59,625 nucleotides of DNA from Sulfuricurvum sp. (GTDB lineage: Bacteria; Campylobacterota; Campylobacteria; Campylobacterales; Sulfurimonadaceae): NCBI GenBank assembly GCA_003245815.1, contig QKCD01000113.1, forward strand, positions 1 through 59,625. Reading direction: 5' to 3'. Shown here in pieces: positions 49,052 through 57,340 of this stretch (positions within the stretch are counted from its first letter, which is position 1; the number at the start of each line of letters is the position of its first letter). The notes under the pieces are model-generated. The model made no database searches. It was given only the letters and a program-made list of their open reading frames with translations, and had not been told where the DNA came from. The position numbers and the translations under genes are program-made.

Positions 49052-51214
49052 ATGCGCAGCGATGACCGTGTCGACCCCCTGCTCGTCTGCCTCTCCCTTT
49101 ATACGCGGCGGTACGGGAAATCCTTTACGATCGAAGCGCTGACCGCCGACCTGCCCGTCGCCCCGGGCAAGGCAACGGCGGAGATGTTTTCGCCGCACAG
49201 AAGCAAGGCCGTCTTCTCCCGGGCCGCGGCCCGGGCCGGGTACAAGTCGCAGCTCGTCCGTCGCCCGCTGGAGCAGATCTCGCCGCTGGTGCTGCCCTGC
49301 ATCCTCGTCCTGCGCGAACAGAGTGCATGCATCCTCGAGTCCCTCGACCGGGAGCGCGGGGAGGCGCAGATTATCATGCCCGACGATGAGGGAACGGAGG
49401 TGACCGTCACCCTCGATACGCTGAAGCACGAATACCTCGGCTACGCCTTCTACCTCAAACGCGAAGCGGAGTACCGGGAGCACCGCGATCCCCTGATCCA
49501 CACCCGCAAGGAGTCGTGGTTCTGGGACTCCCTCCGCCACTCCCGCAAGATCTACGCCGATGTCCTTATCGCCTCCTTCATCGTCAACCTCTTCGTGCTG
49601 GCCAGCCCCCTCTTTACGATGAACGTCTACGACCGCGTCGTCCCCAACAACGCCATCGAGACCCTCTACGCCCTGGCGATCGGGGTCACCGTCGTCTACG
49701 TCCTCGACATCCTCCTGAAGCTGACCCGCTCCTACTTCCTGGAGCTGGCGGGGCGCAAGAGCGACGTCATTATCTCCTCGCTGCTCTTCCAGAAGGTGAT
49801 GAACCTCAACTTCGCGGCGGTCCCCGAGTCCGTCGGCTCCTTCGCCAACAACCTCAAGGAGTTCGACAGCATCCGTTCCTTTCTCGCCGCCTCCACCCTG
49901 GCCCTCGTTATCGATCTCCCCTTCACCGTCATCTTCCTGGGGGTCATCTACATCATCGGCGGCACGATCGTCCTGATCCCGATCCTCTTCCTGCTGCTGA
50001 TCGTCATCTACGCCTTCAGCGTCAAGGGGCCGCTGCAGCGCAGCGTCGAGAGTACCTACCATGCGAACTCCTACAAGAACGCCGTGCTCATCGAGAGCCT
50101 CAACGCCCTGGAAACGATCAAGACCCTGGGGATCGGGAACCACTCCCAGTACGCCTGGGAGGAGGCGACCGGGGACGTCGCTTCCAAGGGGCTGGCGTCG
50201 CGCCTGCTCTCCAACTCCATCGGCAGCGTCACCGCCTTTTTGATGCAGATGAGCAACGTCGCGATCCTGATCGTCGGCGTCTACATGATCCGCGACCTGG
50301 AGCTCTCGATGGGGGGACTGATCGCCACGGTCATCCTCGCGTCGCGCGCGCTGGCACCGATGGGACAGGTGGCGGCCCTCTCAGCCAACTACGAGCATAC
50401 CAAGACCGCCTACCACACCCTCAATAACATCATGCAGCTCCCCGAAGAGCGCCCGATCCACAAGGAGTTTCTCCACCCGCCCCGCTTCGTCGGCAGCATC
50501 GAATTCCGGGACGTCACCTTCACCTACCCCGACGAGAGCAAACCGATCCTCCAGAACGTCTCCTTCGTCATCAGGCCGGGGGAACGGGTCGGTTTCATCG
50601 GCAGGATGGGCTCGGGCAAAACGACCCTGCTCAAGCTGCTGCTGGGGCTCTACACTCCCGACAGCGGCTCGGTCCTCATCGACAACATCGATATCGGGCA
50701 GATCGACCCCGCCGACCTGCGGCGCCATATCGGCTACGTCGCCCAGGAAGTGACCCTCTTCCGGGGGACAGTGAAATCCAATATCGTCGCCAAGGCCCCC
50801 TACGTCGACGACGGCACGATCCTGCGCGCCGCGAAGATCGCCGGGGTCGACACGTTCGTCCAGTACCACCCCAAGGGGTTCGAGATGCCGGTACGCGAAC
50901 GGGGCGACGGTCTCTCCGGCGGTCAGCGCCAGAGCATTGCGGTCGCCCGCGCCTTTCTGCTCGACGCCCCCGTCATCGTGCTCGACGAGCCGGTCAAGTC
51001 GATGGATGAGGCCTCGGCGCGGAAACTCCTGCAGCGTATCGGAAAAAACGTCGAGGGCAGGACGATGCTGCTCTCGACCCATAACACCGCCGCCCTGCAG
51101 ATCGTCGAGCGGATCATCGTCCTCGACGGAGGCAGGATTGCCGCCGACGGGCCCAAGGCAGAGGTCCTCGCCCAACTGGCACCGCGCAAACGCGTCCAAG
51201 TGAGTCCCCGATGA
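49052..51214 (+). CDS. lapB: type I secretion ABC transporter (LapB-like)
   Basis: 720 aa. N-terminal C39-like domain (about 1-130) that lacks the catalytic Cys of true bacteriocin peptidases, i.e. a degenerate CLD; six TM helices (about 155-420, FTMNVYDRVVPNNAIETL is typical); ABC ATPase (about 480-710) with Walker A near 517 (GRMGSGKTT), signature LSGGQRQ near 621 and Walker B VIVLDEP near 641. It energises export of the adhesin. The stop overlaps the HlyD start by 4 nt. Confidence 0.94.
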   Translation: MRSDDRVDPLLVCLSLYTRRYGKSFTIEALTADLPVAPGKATAEMFSPHRSKAVFSRAAARAGYKSQLVRRPLEQISPLVLPCILVLREQSACILESLDRERGEAQIIMPDDEGTEVTVTLDTLKHEYLGYAFYLKREAEYREHRDPLIHTRKESWFWDSLRHSRKIYADVLIASFIVNLFVLASPLFTMNVYDRVVPNNAIETLYALAIGVTVVYVLDILLKLTRSYFLELAGRKSDVIISSLLFQKVMNLNFAAVPESVGSFANNLKEFDSIRSFLAASTLALVIDLPFTVIFLGVIYIIGGTIVLIPILFLLLIVIYAFSVKGPLQRSVESTYHANSYKNAVLIESLNALETIKTLGIGNHSQYAWEEATGDVASKGLASRLLSNSIGSVTAFLMQMSNVAILIVGVYMIRDLELSMGGLIATVILASRALAPMGQVAALSANYEHTKTAYHTLNNIMQLPEERPIHKEFLHPPRFVGSIEFRDVTFTYPDESKPILQNVSFVIRPGERVGFIGRMGSGKTTLLKLLLGLYTPDSGSVLIDNIDIGQIDPADLRRHIGYVAQEVTLFRGTVKSNIVAKAPYVDDGTILRAAKIAGVDTFVQYHPKGFEMPVRERGDGLSGGQRQSIAVARAFLLDAPVIVLDEPVKSMDEASARKLLQRIGKNVEGRTMLLSTHNTAALQIVERIIVLDGGRIAADGPKAEVLAQLAPRKRVQVSPR

Positions 51215-52563
51215 AACAGCCGAGCGAACCGATCCGCCCGAATGACGCCTACAGCGCCGAAGACCTCGAGTACATGTCCAGCCTCAGCGCGGCGGTCCTG
51301 GAGCAGCAGACGCCCAAATCGCACCTTGCCGTCTGGCTCGCCTTCATCGGGATTCTCTGGCTGCTCGTCTGGAGCGCCTTCGCCGAACTGGACGAACGGA
51401 CCCGCGGCGTAGGCAAGGTGATCCCCTCCCAGAAGATCCAGAGCGTCCAGAACCTCGAGGGGGGCATCGTCGAGCAGATCCTCGTCAAGGAGGGGGACCG
51501 GGTCACGCAGGATCAGCCGATCGTAAAGATCAGCGACGTCAACTTCGCCGGTTCCTTCAACGAGAACCGCCTGAAGATGAACGAACTGATCGCCCGTTCC
51601 TACCGTCTCCAGGCCGAAGCGGAAGGGACCCCGTTCCAAACGCCCGAACCGGCGGCCGAAGAGATGTCCAAGCTGATCGAACACGAGCAGAGCCTCTATG
51701 TCGCCCATATCAAGCAGCTCAAGAACGCCCAGGCGATCATCGACAAGCAGATCGCCCAGCGGCAGAACGAACTGCTCGAGACCCGGGCCAAACGCACGGA
51801 GCTCAAACAGGCCAAGGAGCTGATCGAGAAGGAGATGGCCATCACCGAGCCTTTGACGAAGAACAACGTCGTCTCGGAGGTGCAGTTCCTGCAGCTCAAG
51901 CGCCAGGCAAGCTTGATCACCGGGGATTACAAGGCGACGGCCCATGCCATCGCCCGGATCAAAGCAAGTATCGAGGAGCTCGAGAAGAAGCGCAACGACC
52001 TCACCTTCGAGTTTCAGAACCGCTCCAAGCAGGAGTGGAACAAGGTCGTCGCGGAGATCGACCGCATCAGGGAGGAGCAGTCCGTCCTCGCCGACCGGGT
52101 CCGGCGCACCGTTGTACGTTCTCCCGTCGACGGCGTCGTGAAACAGATCCTCGTCAACACCGTCGGCGGAGTGATCCGACCGGGGATGAGCCTGATGGAG
52201 ATCGTCCCCGACGACGACACCCTCCTCGTCGAAGCGAAGATCAACCCCGCCGACATCGCCTACATCTACCCCGGCCAGAGCGCAATGGTCAAGTTTACCG
52301 CCTACGACTTCTCCATCTACGGCGGCCTCGAGGGGGTCGTCAAGCACGTCAGCGCCGACACCATTACCGACGAGCGCGACCAGAGCTACTACCTCGTGCA
52401 GATCGAAACCCGCAAGAAACACCTCGGCAGCGACGAGAAGCCGCTGAGCATCATGGTCGGGATGACCGTCAACGTCGACATCCTCACCGGCAAGAAGACC
52501 GTGCTGGACTACCTGCTCAAACCGATCCTCAAAGTGAAACAAAACGCGCTAAGGGAGCACTGA
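51211..52563 (+). CDS. lapC: HlyD-family membrane fusion protein (LapC-like)
   Basis: 450 aa. A single N-terminal TM helix (about 33-52), a lipoyl-like segment (VQNLEGGIVEQILVKEGDRV), a long coiled-coil hairpin (about 120-290), a second lipoyl half (VVRSPVDGVVKQIL) and a beta-barrel ending in VGMTVNVDILTGKKTVLDYLLKP. It bridges the ABC transporter and the TolC-like channel. Stop and next start share one base (TGATG). Confidence 0.94.
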   Translation: MKQPSEPIRPNDAYSAEDLEYMSSLSAAVLEQQTPKSHLAVWLAFIGILWLLVWSAFAELDERTRGVGKVIPSQKIQSVQNLEGGIVEQILVKEGDRVTQDQPIVKISDVNFAGSFNENRLKMNELIARSYRLQAEAEGTPFQTPEPAAEEMSKLIEHEQSLYVAHIKQLKNAQAIIDKQIAQRQNELLETRAKRTELKQAKELIEKEMAITEPLTKNNVVSEVQFLQLKRQASLITGDYKATAHAIARIKASIEELEKKRNDLTFEFQNRSKQEWNKVVAEIDRIREEQSVLADRVRRTVVRSPVDGVVKQILVNTVGGVIRPGMSLMEIVPDDDTLLVEAKINPADIAYIYPGQSAMVKFTAYDFSIYGGLEGVVKHVSADTITDERDQSYYLVQIETRKKHLGSDEKPLSIMVGMTVNVDILTGKKTVLDYLLKPILKVKQNALREH

Positions 52564-53192
52564 TGCAAACCGTACTGCTATTTTCCAACCGCGATACGAT
52601 CTGCCGCTACTGGAGCGAGGTCCTGGAGGGGCGCTACAGCATCAGGCTCTGCCGGGATGAATACGACTGCATCCGCCACCTCCACGACGCCCCCGAAAGC
52701 ACGATTCTGCTGCACATCAACTCCTTCGAGGGCGAGATCGCGCGCTTCATGAAGAAGGTCCGATTCGAATACCCGCAGGCGCACCTGCTGCTGCTCAGCG
52801 ACGTCCCCCACTTCCAGGAGGGGATCGGCCTGCTGCGGATGGGGGCCAGCGGCTACGGCAACAGCCACCTCAACGGCGACCACCTCGAGCACGCCCTCTC
52901 CGTCATCGCCGACGGCAACATCTGGCTCTACCCGAAGTTCCTCGACATCCTCATCAAGGAGAGTTTCGCCCCGACGGCGACGCAGGAGGAACGTAAGAGC
53001 CTCAGCAAGCTGAGCCCGCGTGAGCGGGAGATCGCCGCCTTCGTCGCCCAGGGACTGAACAACCACGAGATCGCCGAACGCACTCAAATCACGGTGCGGA
53101 CCGTCAAGGCCCACATCACCTCCATCTTCGAGAAACTCCACCTCGCCGACCGCCTCTCCCTCGCCCTCTATATGCGCCAGACCACCCCCTGA
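52563..53192 (+). CDS. LuxR-type regulator with degenerate receiver domain
   Basis: 209 aa. The N-terminal about 120 residues look like a receiver (VLLFSNRDTICRYWSEVL; LLLLSDVP), but the phospho-acceptor position after the third strand reads L-L-H-I-N-S rather than L-L-D, so ordinary phosphorylation is unlikely. A LuxR/GerE helix-turn-helix follows (about 145-205: LSPREREIAAFVAQGLNNHEIA, VTVRTVKAH-like). Last gene of the secretion operon (1-nt overlap), 122 bp before the adhesin. It probably controls the adhesin gene by a phosphorylation-independent route (inference). Confidence 0.9.
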   Translation: MQTVLLFSNRDTICRYWSEVLEGRYSIRLCRDEYDCIRHLHDAPESTILLHINSFEGEIARFMKKVRFEYPQAHLLLLSDVPHFQEGIGLLRMGASGYGNSHLNGDHLEHALSVIADGNIWLYPKFLDILIKESFAPTATQEERKSLSKLSPREREIAAFVAQGLNNHEIAERTQITVRTVKAHITSIFEKLHLADRLSLALYMRQTTP

Positions 53193-53244
53193 TGGTTCCG
53201 GCATTGGACCACGGGACAATATAAAATCCCGAATTTGAACCATC
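53191..53244 (+). terminator. nested hairpin between the regulator and adhesin genes
   Basis: GATGGTTC (53191-53198, overlapping the regulator stop) pairs with GAACCATC (53237-53244); inside it CGGGA (53212-53216) pairs with TCCCG (53227-53231). No T-run, so it may be an attenuator, a processing site or an operator rather than a simple terminator. Confidence 0.4.
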
Positions 53245-53273
53245 GTACAATAGCATTCCCCCGCCGAAGCTCC

Positions 53274-53279
53274 TACAAT
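53274..53279 (+). promoter_or_regulatory. -10 element of the adhesin gene
   Basis: TACAAT, about 36 nt before the ATG at 53315 with CAAGGAG in the leader. An alternative TACAAT sits at 53246-53251, next to the hairpin. Confidence 0.45.
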
Positions 53280-53314
53280 AGTAGTATCTATCAACCTACA
53301 TCAAGGAGTACGTC

Positions 53315-56089
53315 ATGGCAAAGGTAGTTGGAACCGTCAAAGAAGCAAGCGGAAACGTCGCCGTCACCAAAGAGGACGGTACGATCAAGGTCCTTCAAGC
53401 CGGTGACGTGATTGAAGAGAATGATGTGGTCCAGACGCTGAGTGCCGAGGCGTCACTCGTACTGGAACTGGATGGGGGGCGTGTTCTGACTCTCGGCGGC
53501 GACGAGGAGGTTCTGATCGACCACTCCGTCTTCGCCGCCGTCGAAGAGGGTACGAGTATCGACGTCGAAGCACTGCAGGCCGCACTGGCAGAAGGGGGTG
53601 ATCCCTCCGACCTCGGCGAAACCGCGGCCGGTGAAGAGACCCCGGGCGACCCGGCGCAGATGGACGTCCCCTACGAGGTGCGCGGCGATGCCCGCGGTAA
53701 CGTCGACGTCTCGCTGCGCCCGACCGCCTTCGGTGCGGCAGCCATCGCCTCCGAACTGCAGGACAACGAGGACTTCAACGAGCCGCCGGTAGCGGCACCC
53801 GACGCCGCGGAGCTCGACGAAGACAGTACCGTGACGATCAACGTCCTCGCCAATGACAGCGATCCCGACTACGGCGATACGCTGAGCGTCGTCGGCATCA
53901 CCCAGCCCGCACACGGCGTCGTCGCGATCAACGAGGACGGCAGCGTCACCTACACCCCCGTTGCGAACTACAACGGGCCCGACAGCTTCACCTATACGGT
54001 AAGCGACGCCGACGGCGAGACCGACACGGCCCTCGTCTCCGTCACCGTCAACCCGGTGAACGACGTGCCGGTCGCCGTCGATGACGTCGCCTCCCTCGAC
54101 GAGGACAGCAGTACCGTCATCGACGTGCTCGCCAACGACAGCGACATCGACGGCGACGTGCTGAGCGTCGCCGCCGTCACCCAGCCCGCGCACGGTGTCG
54201 CCGTCGTCAACGCCGACGGCACCGTCACCTATACGCCGGTCGCGAATTACAACGGCGCCGACAGCTTCACCTACACGGTGACCGACCCCGACGGCGCGAC
54301 CGACACGGCCCTTGTCTCCGTCACCGTCAATCCCCTCAACGACGCGCCGGTGGCCGTCGATGACGTCGCCGCCCTCGACGAGGACAGCAGCACCGTCATC
54401 GAAGTGCTCGACAACGACAGCGACATCGATGGCGACGTGCTGATCGTCACCGCCGTCACCCAGCCGACCCACGGCGTCGCCGTCGTCAACGCCGACGGTA
54501 CCGTCACCTATACGCCGGTCGCAGACTACAACGGCCCCGACAGCTTCACCTATACGATCAGTGACGGGGCGGGAGGCACCGATACGGCGACGGTCAGCCT
54601 CACGGTCAACCCCCTCAACGACGCCCCGGTGGCGATCGACGACACGGCTGCGACCGATGAGGACGTCGCCCTTGTCATCGCCGCGGCGGACCTGCTCGCC
54701 AACGACAGCGACATCGACGGCGATACGCTCACCATCACGAGCTTCACCCAGCCGGCCCACGGCAGCGTGGTGGACAACGGGGACGGTACCTTTACCTATA
54801 CCCCCGATGCCAACTACAACGGGGACGACAGCTTCACCTATACGGTGAGCGACGGCAACGGGGCAAGCGATTCGGCGACGGTCGACATCACCGTCGCTCC
54901 GGTCAACGACGCGCCCGAAGCGCTCGACGATGCCGGTGTGACGACGGCGGTCACCTACAGCTCGACCTGGAACTATGACCTCAATGCCGGTAACGACTAC
55001 ACGAACGAGCACGTCACGATCACGCCGATCAACGGCCTCTCCGTCGACGGCAGCGGACCGACGATGGGGGTCGACGGCTACCCGACGAACGACTCGTCGC
55101 AGATGGTCAACCCCGGCGAGGGGATCACCTTCGTCTTTGACGCGACGATCAAGCTGGCCCATATCGACTTCGGCAACTTCGGCAAATGGGATACGGCGGA
55201 GTGGGTGATCAAAAACGGTGACACGATCATCGACAGCGGCACCTACACCAACAGCGGCAACCCGAACGACTCGATCCTCGTCCTCGACTACGCCACCGAG
55301 TTCGACACGATCGAGATCTACAACCCGGTGCCCGCCGATCCCGACGCGCAGGAGTACGCCTTCTCCGTCGACCAGGTGCTCGCTTCCAATCACGGTACGG
55401 ACTCCTTTACGGTAGGCTCCCCGCTCTACTTCACCGTCGACGACCTGATCGCCAACGACAGCGATCTCGACGGCGATACCCTGAGCATCACCGGGGTAAG
55501 CGATTCCGAAAGCGGCAGCTTCGCGAGCAGCATCACCCTCGCCTCCGGAGCGGTGGTGAGCGTCGACGACGAGGGCAACATCCTCTACGATCCCAGCGGC
55601 GTCACCTCGTGGGACGGCGATGCGCCGACGACGGACAGCTTCGCCTACGAGCTCAGCGACGGCAGCGGCGGCACGACGACGGCGACCGTCGACGTCGACA
55701 TCAGCCATATGGCGGGAGGCACCTATGACGGCGACACCCTCTACGTCGACGACTACCTGGCCTCCGGCGATACCCAAAGCGTCGATTTCGACAATCTCGC
55801 CGCCATGGCCAGCGACATCACCCACATCGACCTCAGGACGGGCGATGCCGGCAAATACCTGCAGACCCTCTCCCCCGAGAACGTCCGCGGTGTGCTGGGT
55901 GACAGCTACGACATCCTTCATATCGACGGCGACGCCGGCGATACGGTAGCCCTTGACGGCTTCACCTACGATGCCGACATGTCGGCGGGGCTGGAGGGCT
56001 ACAACGCCTACACCGGCTCCTTCGGCGGCGAGGAGGTGATCCTGCATATCGACACCGACATCGATGTCGAAGGCGCCATCATCCCCTGA
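53315..56089 (+). CDS. LapA-like retention-module adhesin, type I secreted
   Basis: 924 aa. N-terminal retention module (about 1-95, MAKVVGTVKEASGNVAV, GDEEVLIDHSVFA), then T-A-A-G at residues 103-106, the LapG cleavage motif. Four cadherin-like Ca2+-binding repeats of 93-96 aa (155-530, each with LDED and NDSDIDGD-type sites). A fifth repeat starts at 531, is interrupted by a non-repeat domain (541-695) and resumes at 696. The C-terminal about 120 residues hold the secretion signal (DGFTYDADMS to DTDIDVEGAIIP). It is short for the class (LapA is thousands of residues) and should be held at the surface until LapG cuts it. Confidence 0.93.
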   Translation: MAKVVGTVKEASGNVAVTKEDGTIKVLQAGDVIEENDVVQTLSAEASLVLELDGGRVLTLGGDEEVLIDHSVFAAVEEGTSIDVEALQAALAEGGDPSDLGETAAGEETPGDPAQMDVPYEVRGDARGNVDVSLRPTAFGAAAIASELQDNEDFNEPPVAAPDAAELDEDSTVTINVLANDSDPDYGDTLSVVGITQPAHGVVAINEDGSVTYTPVANYNGPDSFTYTVSDADGETDTALVSVTVNPVNDVPVAVDDVASLDEDSSTVIDVLANDSDIDGDVLSVAAVTQPAHGVAVVNADGTVTYTPVANYNGADSFTYTVTDPDGATDTALVSVTVNPLNDAPVAVDDVAALDEDSSTVIEVLDNDSDIDGDVLIVTAVTQPTHGVAVVNADGTVTYTPVADYNGPDSFTYTISDGAGGTDTATVSLTVNPLNDAPVAIDDTAATDEDVALVIAAADLLANDSDIDGDTLTITSFTQPAHGSVVDNGDGTFTYTPDANYNGDDSFTYTVSDGNGASDSATVDITVAPVNDAPEALDDAGVTTAVTYSSTWNYDLNAGNDYTNEHVTITPINGLSVDGSGPTMGVDGYPTNDSSQMVNPGEGITFVFDATIKLAHIDFGNFGKWDTAEWVIKNGDTIIDSGTYTNSGNPNDSILVLDYATEFDTIEIYNPVPADPDAQEYAFSVDQVLASNHGTDSFTVGSPLYFTVDDLIANDSDLDGDTLSITGVSDSESGSFASSITLASGAVVSVDDEGNILYDPSGVTSWDGDAPTTDSFAYELSDGSGGTTTATVDVDISHMAGGTYDGDTLYVDDYLASGDTQSVDFDNLAAMASDITHIDLRTGDAGKYLQTLSPENVRGVLGDSYDILHIDGDAGDTVALDGFTYDADMSAGLEGYNAYTGSFGGEEVILHIDTDIDVEGAIIP
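53777..54904 (+). repeat. tandem cadherin-like coding repeats, about 279 bp each
   Basis: Four consecutive units (53777-54058, 54059-54337, 54338-54616, 54617-54904) encoding 93-96 residues. Units 2 and 3 are the most alike at DNA level, sharing long identical stretches, a substrate for copy-number change by recombination. Confidence 0.9.
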
Positions 56090-56094
56090 CGGCA

Positions 56095-56110
56095 GGCGGG
56101 ACTCCCCGCC
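56095..56110. terminator. hairpin between convergent genes
   Basis: GGCGGG (56095-56100), 4-nt loop, CCCGCC (56105-56110) in the 24-bp gap between the adhesin and the acyltransferase genes. It could serve both directions. Little T-run on either side. Confidence 0.4.
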
Positions 56111-56113
56111 CCG

Positions 56114-57340
56114 TCACCCTCTTAACGCCTCCATCTCCCCTTTGATTACCCGTTTTACCCGCGCACTCAACATCTCCGCACTTTCGCCCCTTTCCGGATA
56201 GATCGGTTCGAGATACTCCACCACGACCTTTGCCGGACGGGGAAAAAGCATCCCCGCCCGCAACGCCTCGAAGGTACCGTCGAGCACAACCGGCACGATC
56301 GGCACCCCGAACTCGATGGCGAGCATCGCGAAGAGGGGGCGGAACTCCAGCAGTTCGCGGTCGCGGCTGCGGGCCCCTTCGGGGAAGACGACGAGGTTCT
56401 TTCCCTGCATCAGCGGCACGGCGCTCATCTCGACGGAGGCCTTGAGGTCGTTGTTGACGTCGATCAGCACGAGCTGGCCGTAGCGGGCCACCGGCGTCAT
56501 CCACCCCCGCCCGAAGACGAGGTCGAAGGCAAGGGTGAAGGTCTCCTCCAGCACCGGCGACGGCAGCGAGGCGATGATGATAAAGCCGTCGAGCATGCTC
56601 TGGTGCGAAGGGGCAATGATGCAGGGGCCTTTGGGGATCTTCTCCCTGCCGCCGACACGCAGGCGGAAATAGAGCCGGAAAAGCGGCAGGGCGAGCCATC
56701 GGAAGAGACGCAGCGCCCAGGGCGAAGCCTGTAGCGGCGTCCCCGCCCTTCTGCGCAGCAGCTCGGACCAGCCGACCGGCCGCGGGGAAGTGCGGCGCTG
56801 GTGCGCCCTGACGTAGCGCCAGAGCGCTTCGGGGGTCATCATCGCCGCGAATTCCCGGTCATGGATGACGACCCCGAAACTCTCCTCTACGAAGGCGAAG
56901 AGCGCTACGTGGTCGAGCGAATCGAGGCCAAGGTCGAATTCGAAGTGCGAGGCGGGGTAGACGGGGCGCTCCGTCAGATGCGCGATCTCCTCTTTGAGCA
57001 GGCGGTAGGTCGCGTCGTCGATGTCGGGTGCAGCGTTCCCTGGATGTGCCGCCGCGCCGCGCCACGCCGCCAGCGCCGCCGCGTCGACCGCTTCGGGGAG
57101 AGGATACGGCGCGACATGGTAGCTTGTGACCTTGAGCGCGTCGGGGGCATGCATGTTGTAGAGCTCCACGGCGTACCAGCGGATCTCCTCGGTCAGGTTG
57201 ACGATCCCCAGGCGCGCCGCTTCGGCGAGGTCGGGGGTGATATAGGCCTCAAGCCGCCCCGCCTCTTCGACGACGGCGATCTCCGCCACCAGGCTGCTGA
57301 GGGAACGGATCGCGGCTTCGACCGACGGGTAGCGTCTCAC
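56114..57340 (-). CDS. truncated AMP-binding C-subdomain / acyl carrier / PlsC acyltransferase fusion
   Basis: 408 aa. Residues about 1-95 resemble only the small C-terminal subdomain of an acyl-adenylating enzyme (ALKVTSYHVAPYPLPEAV where full enzymes have P-R-T-A-L-G-K), so its catalytic Lys is lost and the large adenylation domain is missing. Residues about 105-180 are an acyl carrier domain with the phosphopantetheine Ser141 in GLDSLD. Residues about 225-405 are PlsC: H-Q-S-M-L-D (246-251) and EGARSR (321-326). The start GTG at 57340 overlaps the upstream stop (GTGA). It probably acylates lysophospholipid or glycerol-phosphate, perhaps from its own carrier domain. Confidence 0.88.
   Translation of the reverse strand: MRRYPSVEAAIRSLSSLVAEIAVVEEAGRLEAYITPDLAEAARLGIVNLTEEIRWYAVELYNMHAPDALKVTSYHVAPYPLPEAVDAAALAAWRGAAAHPGNAAPDIDDATYRLLKEEIAHLTERPVYPASHFEFDLGLDSLDHVALFAFVEESFGVVIHDREFAAMMTPEALWRYVRAHQRRTSPRPVGWSELLRRRAGTPLQASPWALRLFRWLALPLFRLYFRLRVGGREKIPKGPCIIAPSHQSMLDGFIIIASLPSPVLEETFTLAFDLVFGRGWMTPVARYGQLVLIDVNNDLKASVEMSAVPLMQGKNLVVFPEGARSRDRELLEFRPLFAMLAIEFGVPIVPVVLDGTFEALRAGMLFPRPAKVVVEYLEPIYPERGESAEMLSARVKRVIKGEMEALRG

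Noticed and set aside
53777-54904. CRISPR-like periodicity
   Set aside because: The 279-bp repeats are in-frame coding units of the adhesin, far too long and without spacers.
53453-56047. 864-codon open frame antisense to the adhesin
   Set aside because: Repeats every 279 bp because it mirrors the adhesin repeats; no independent coding signal.
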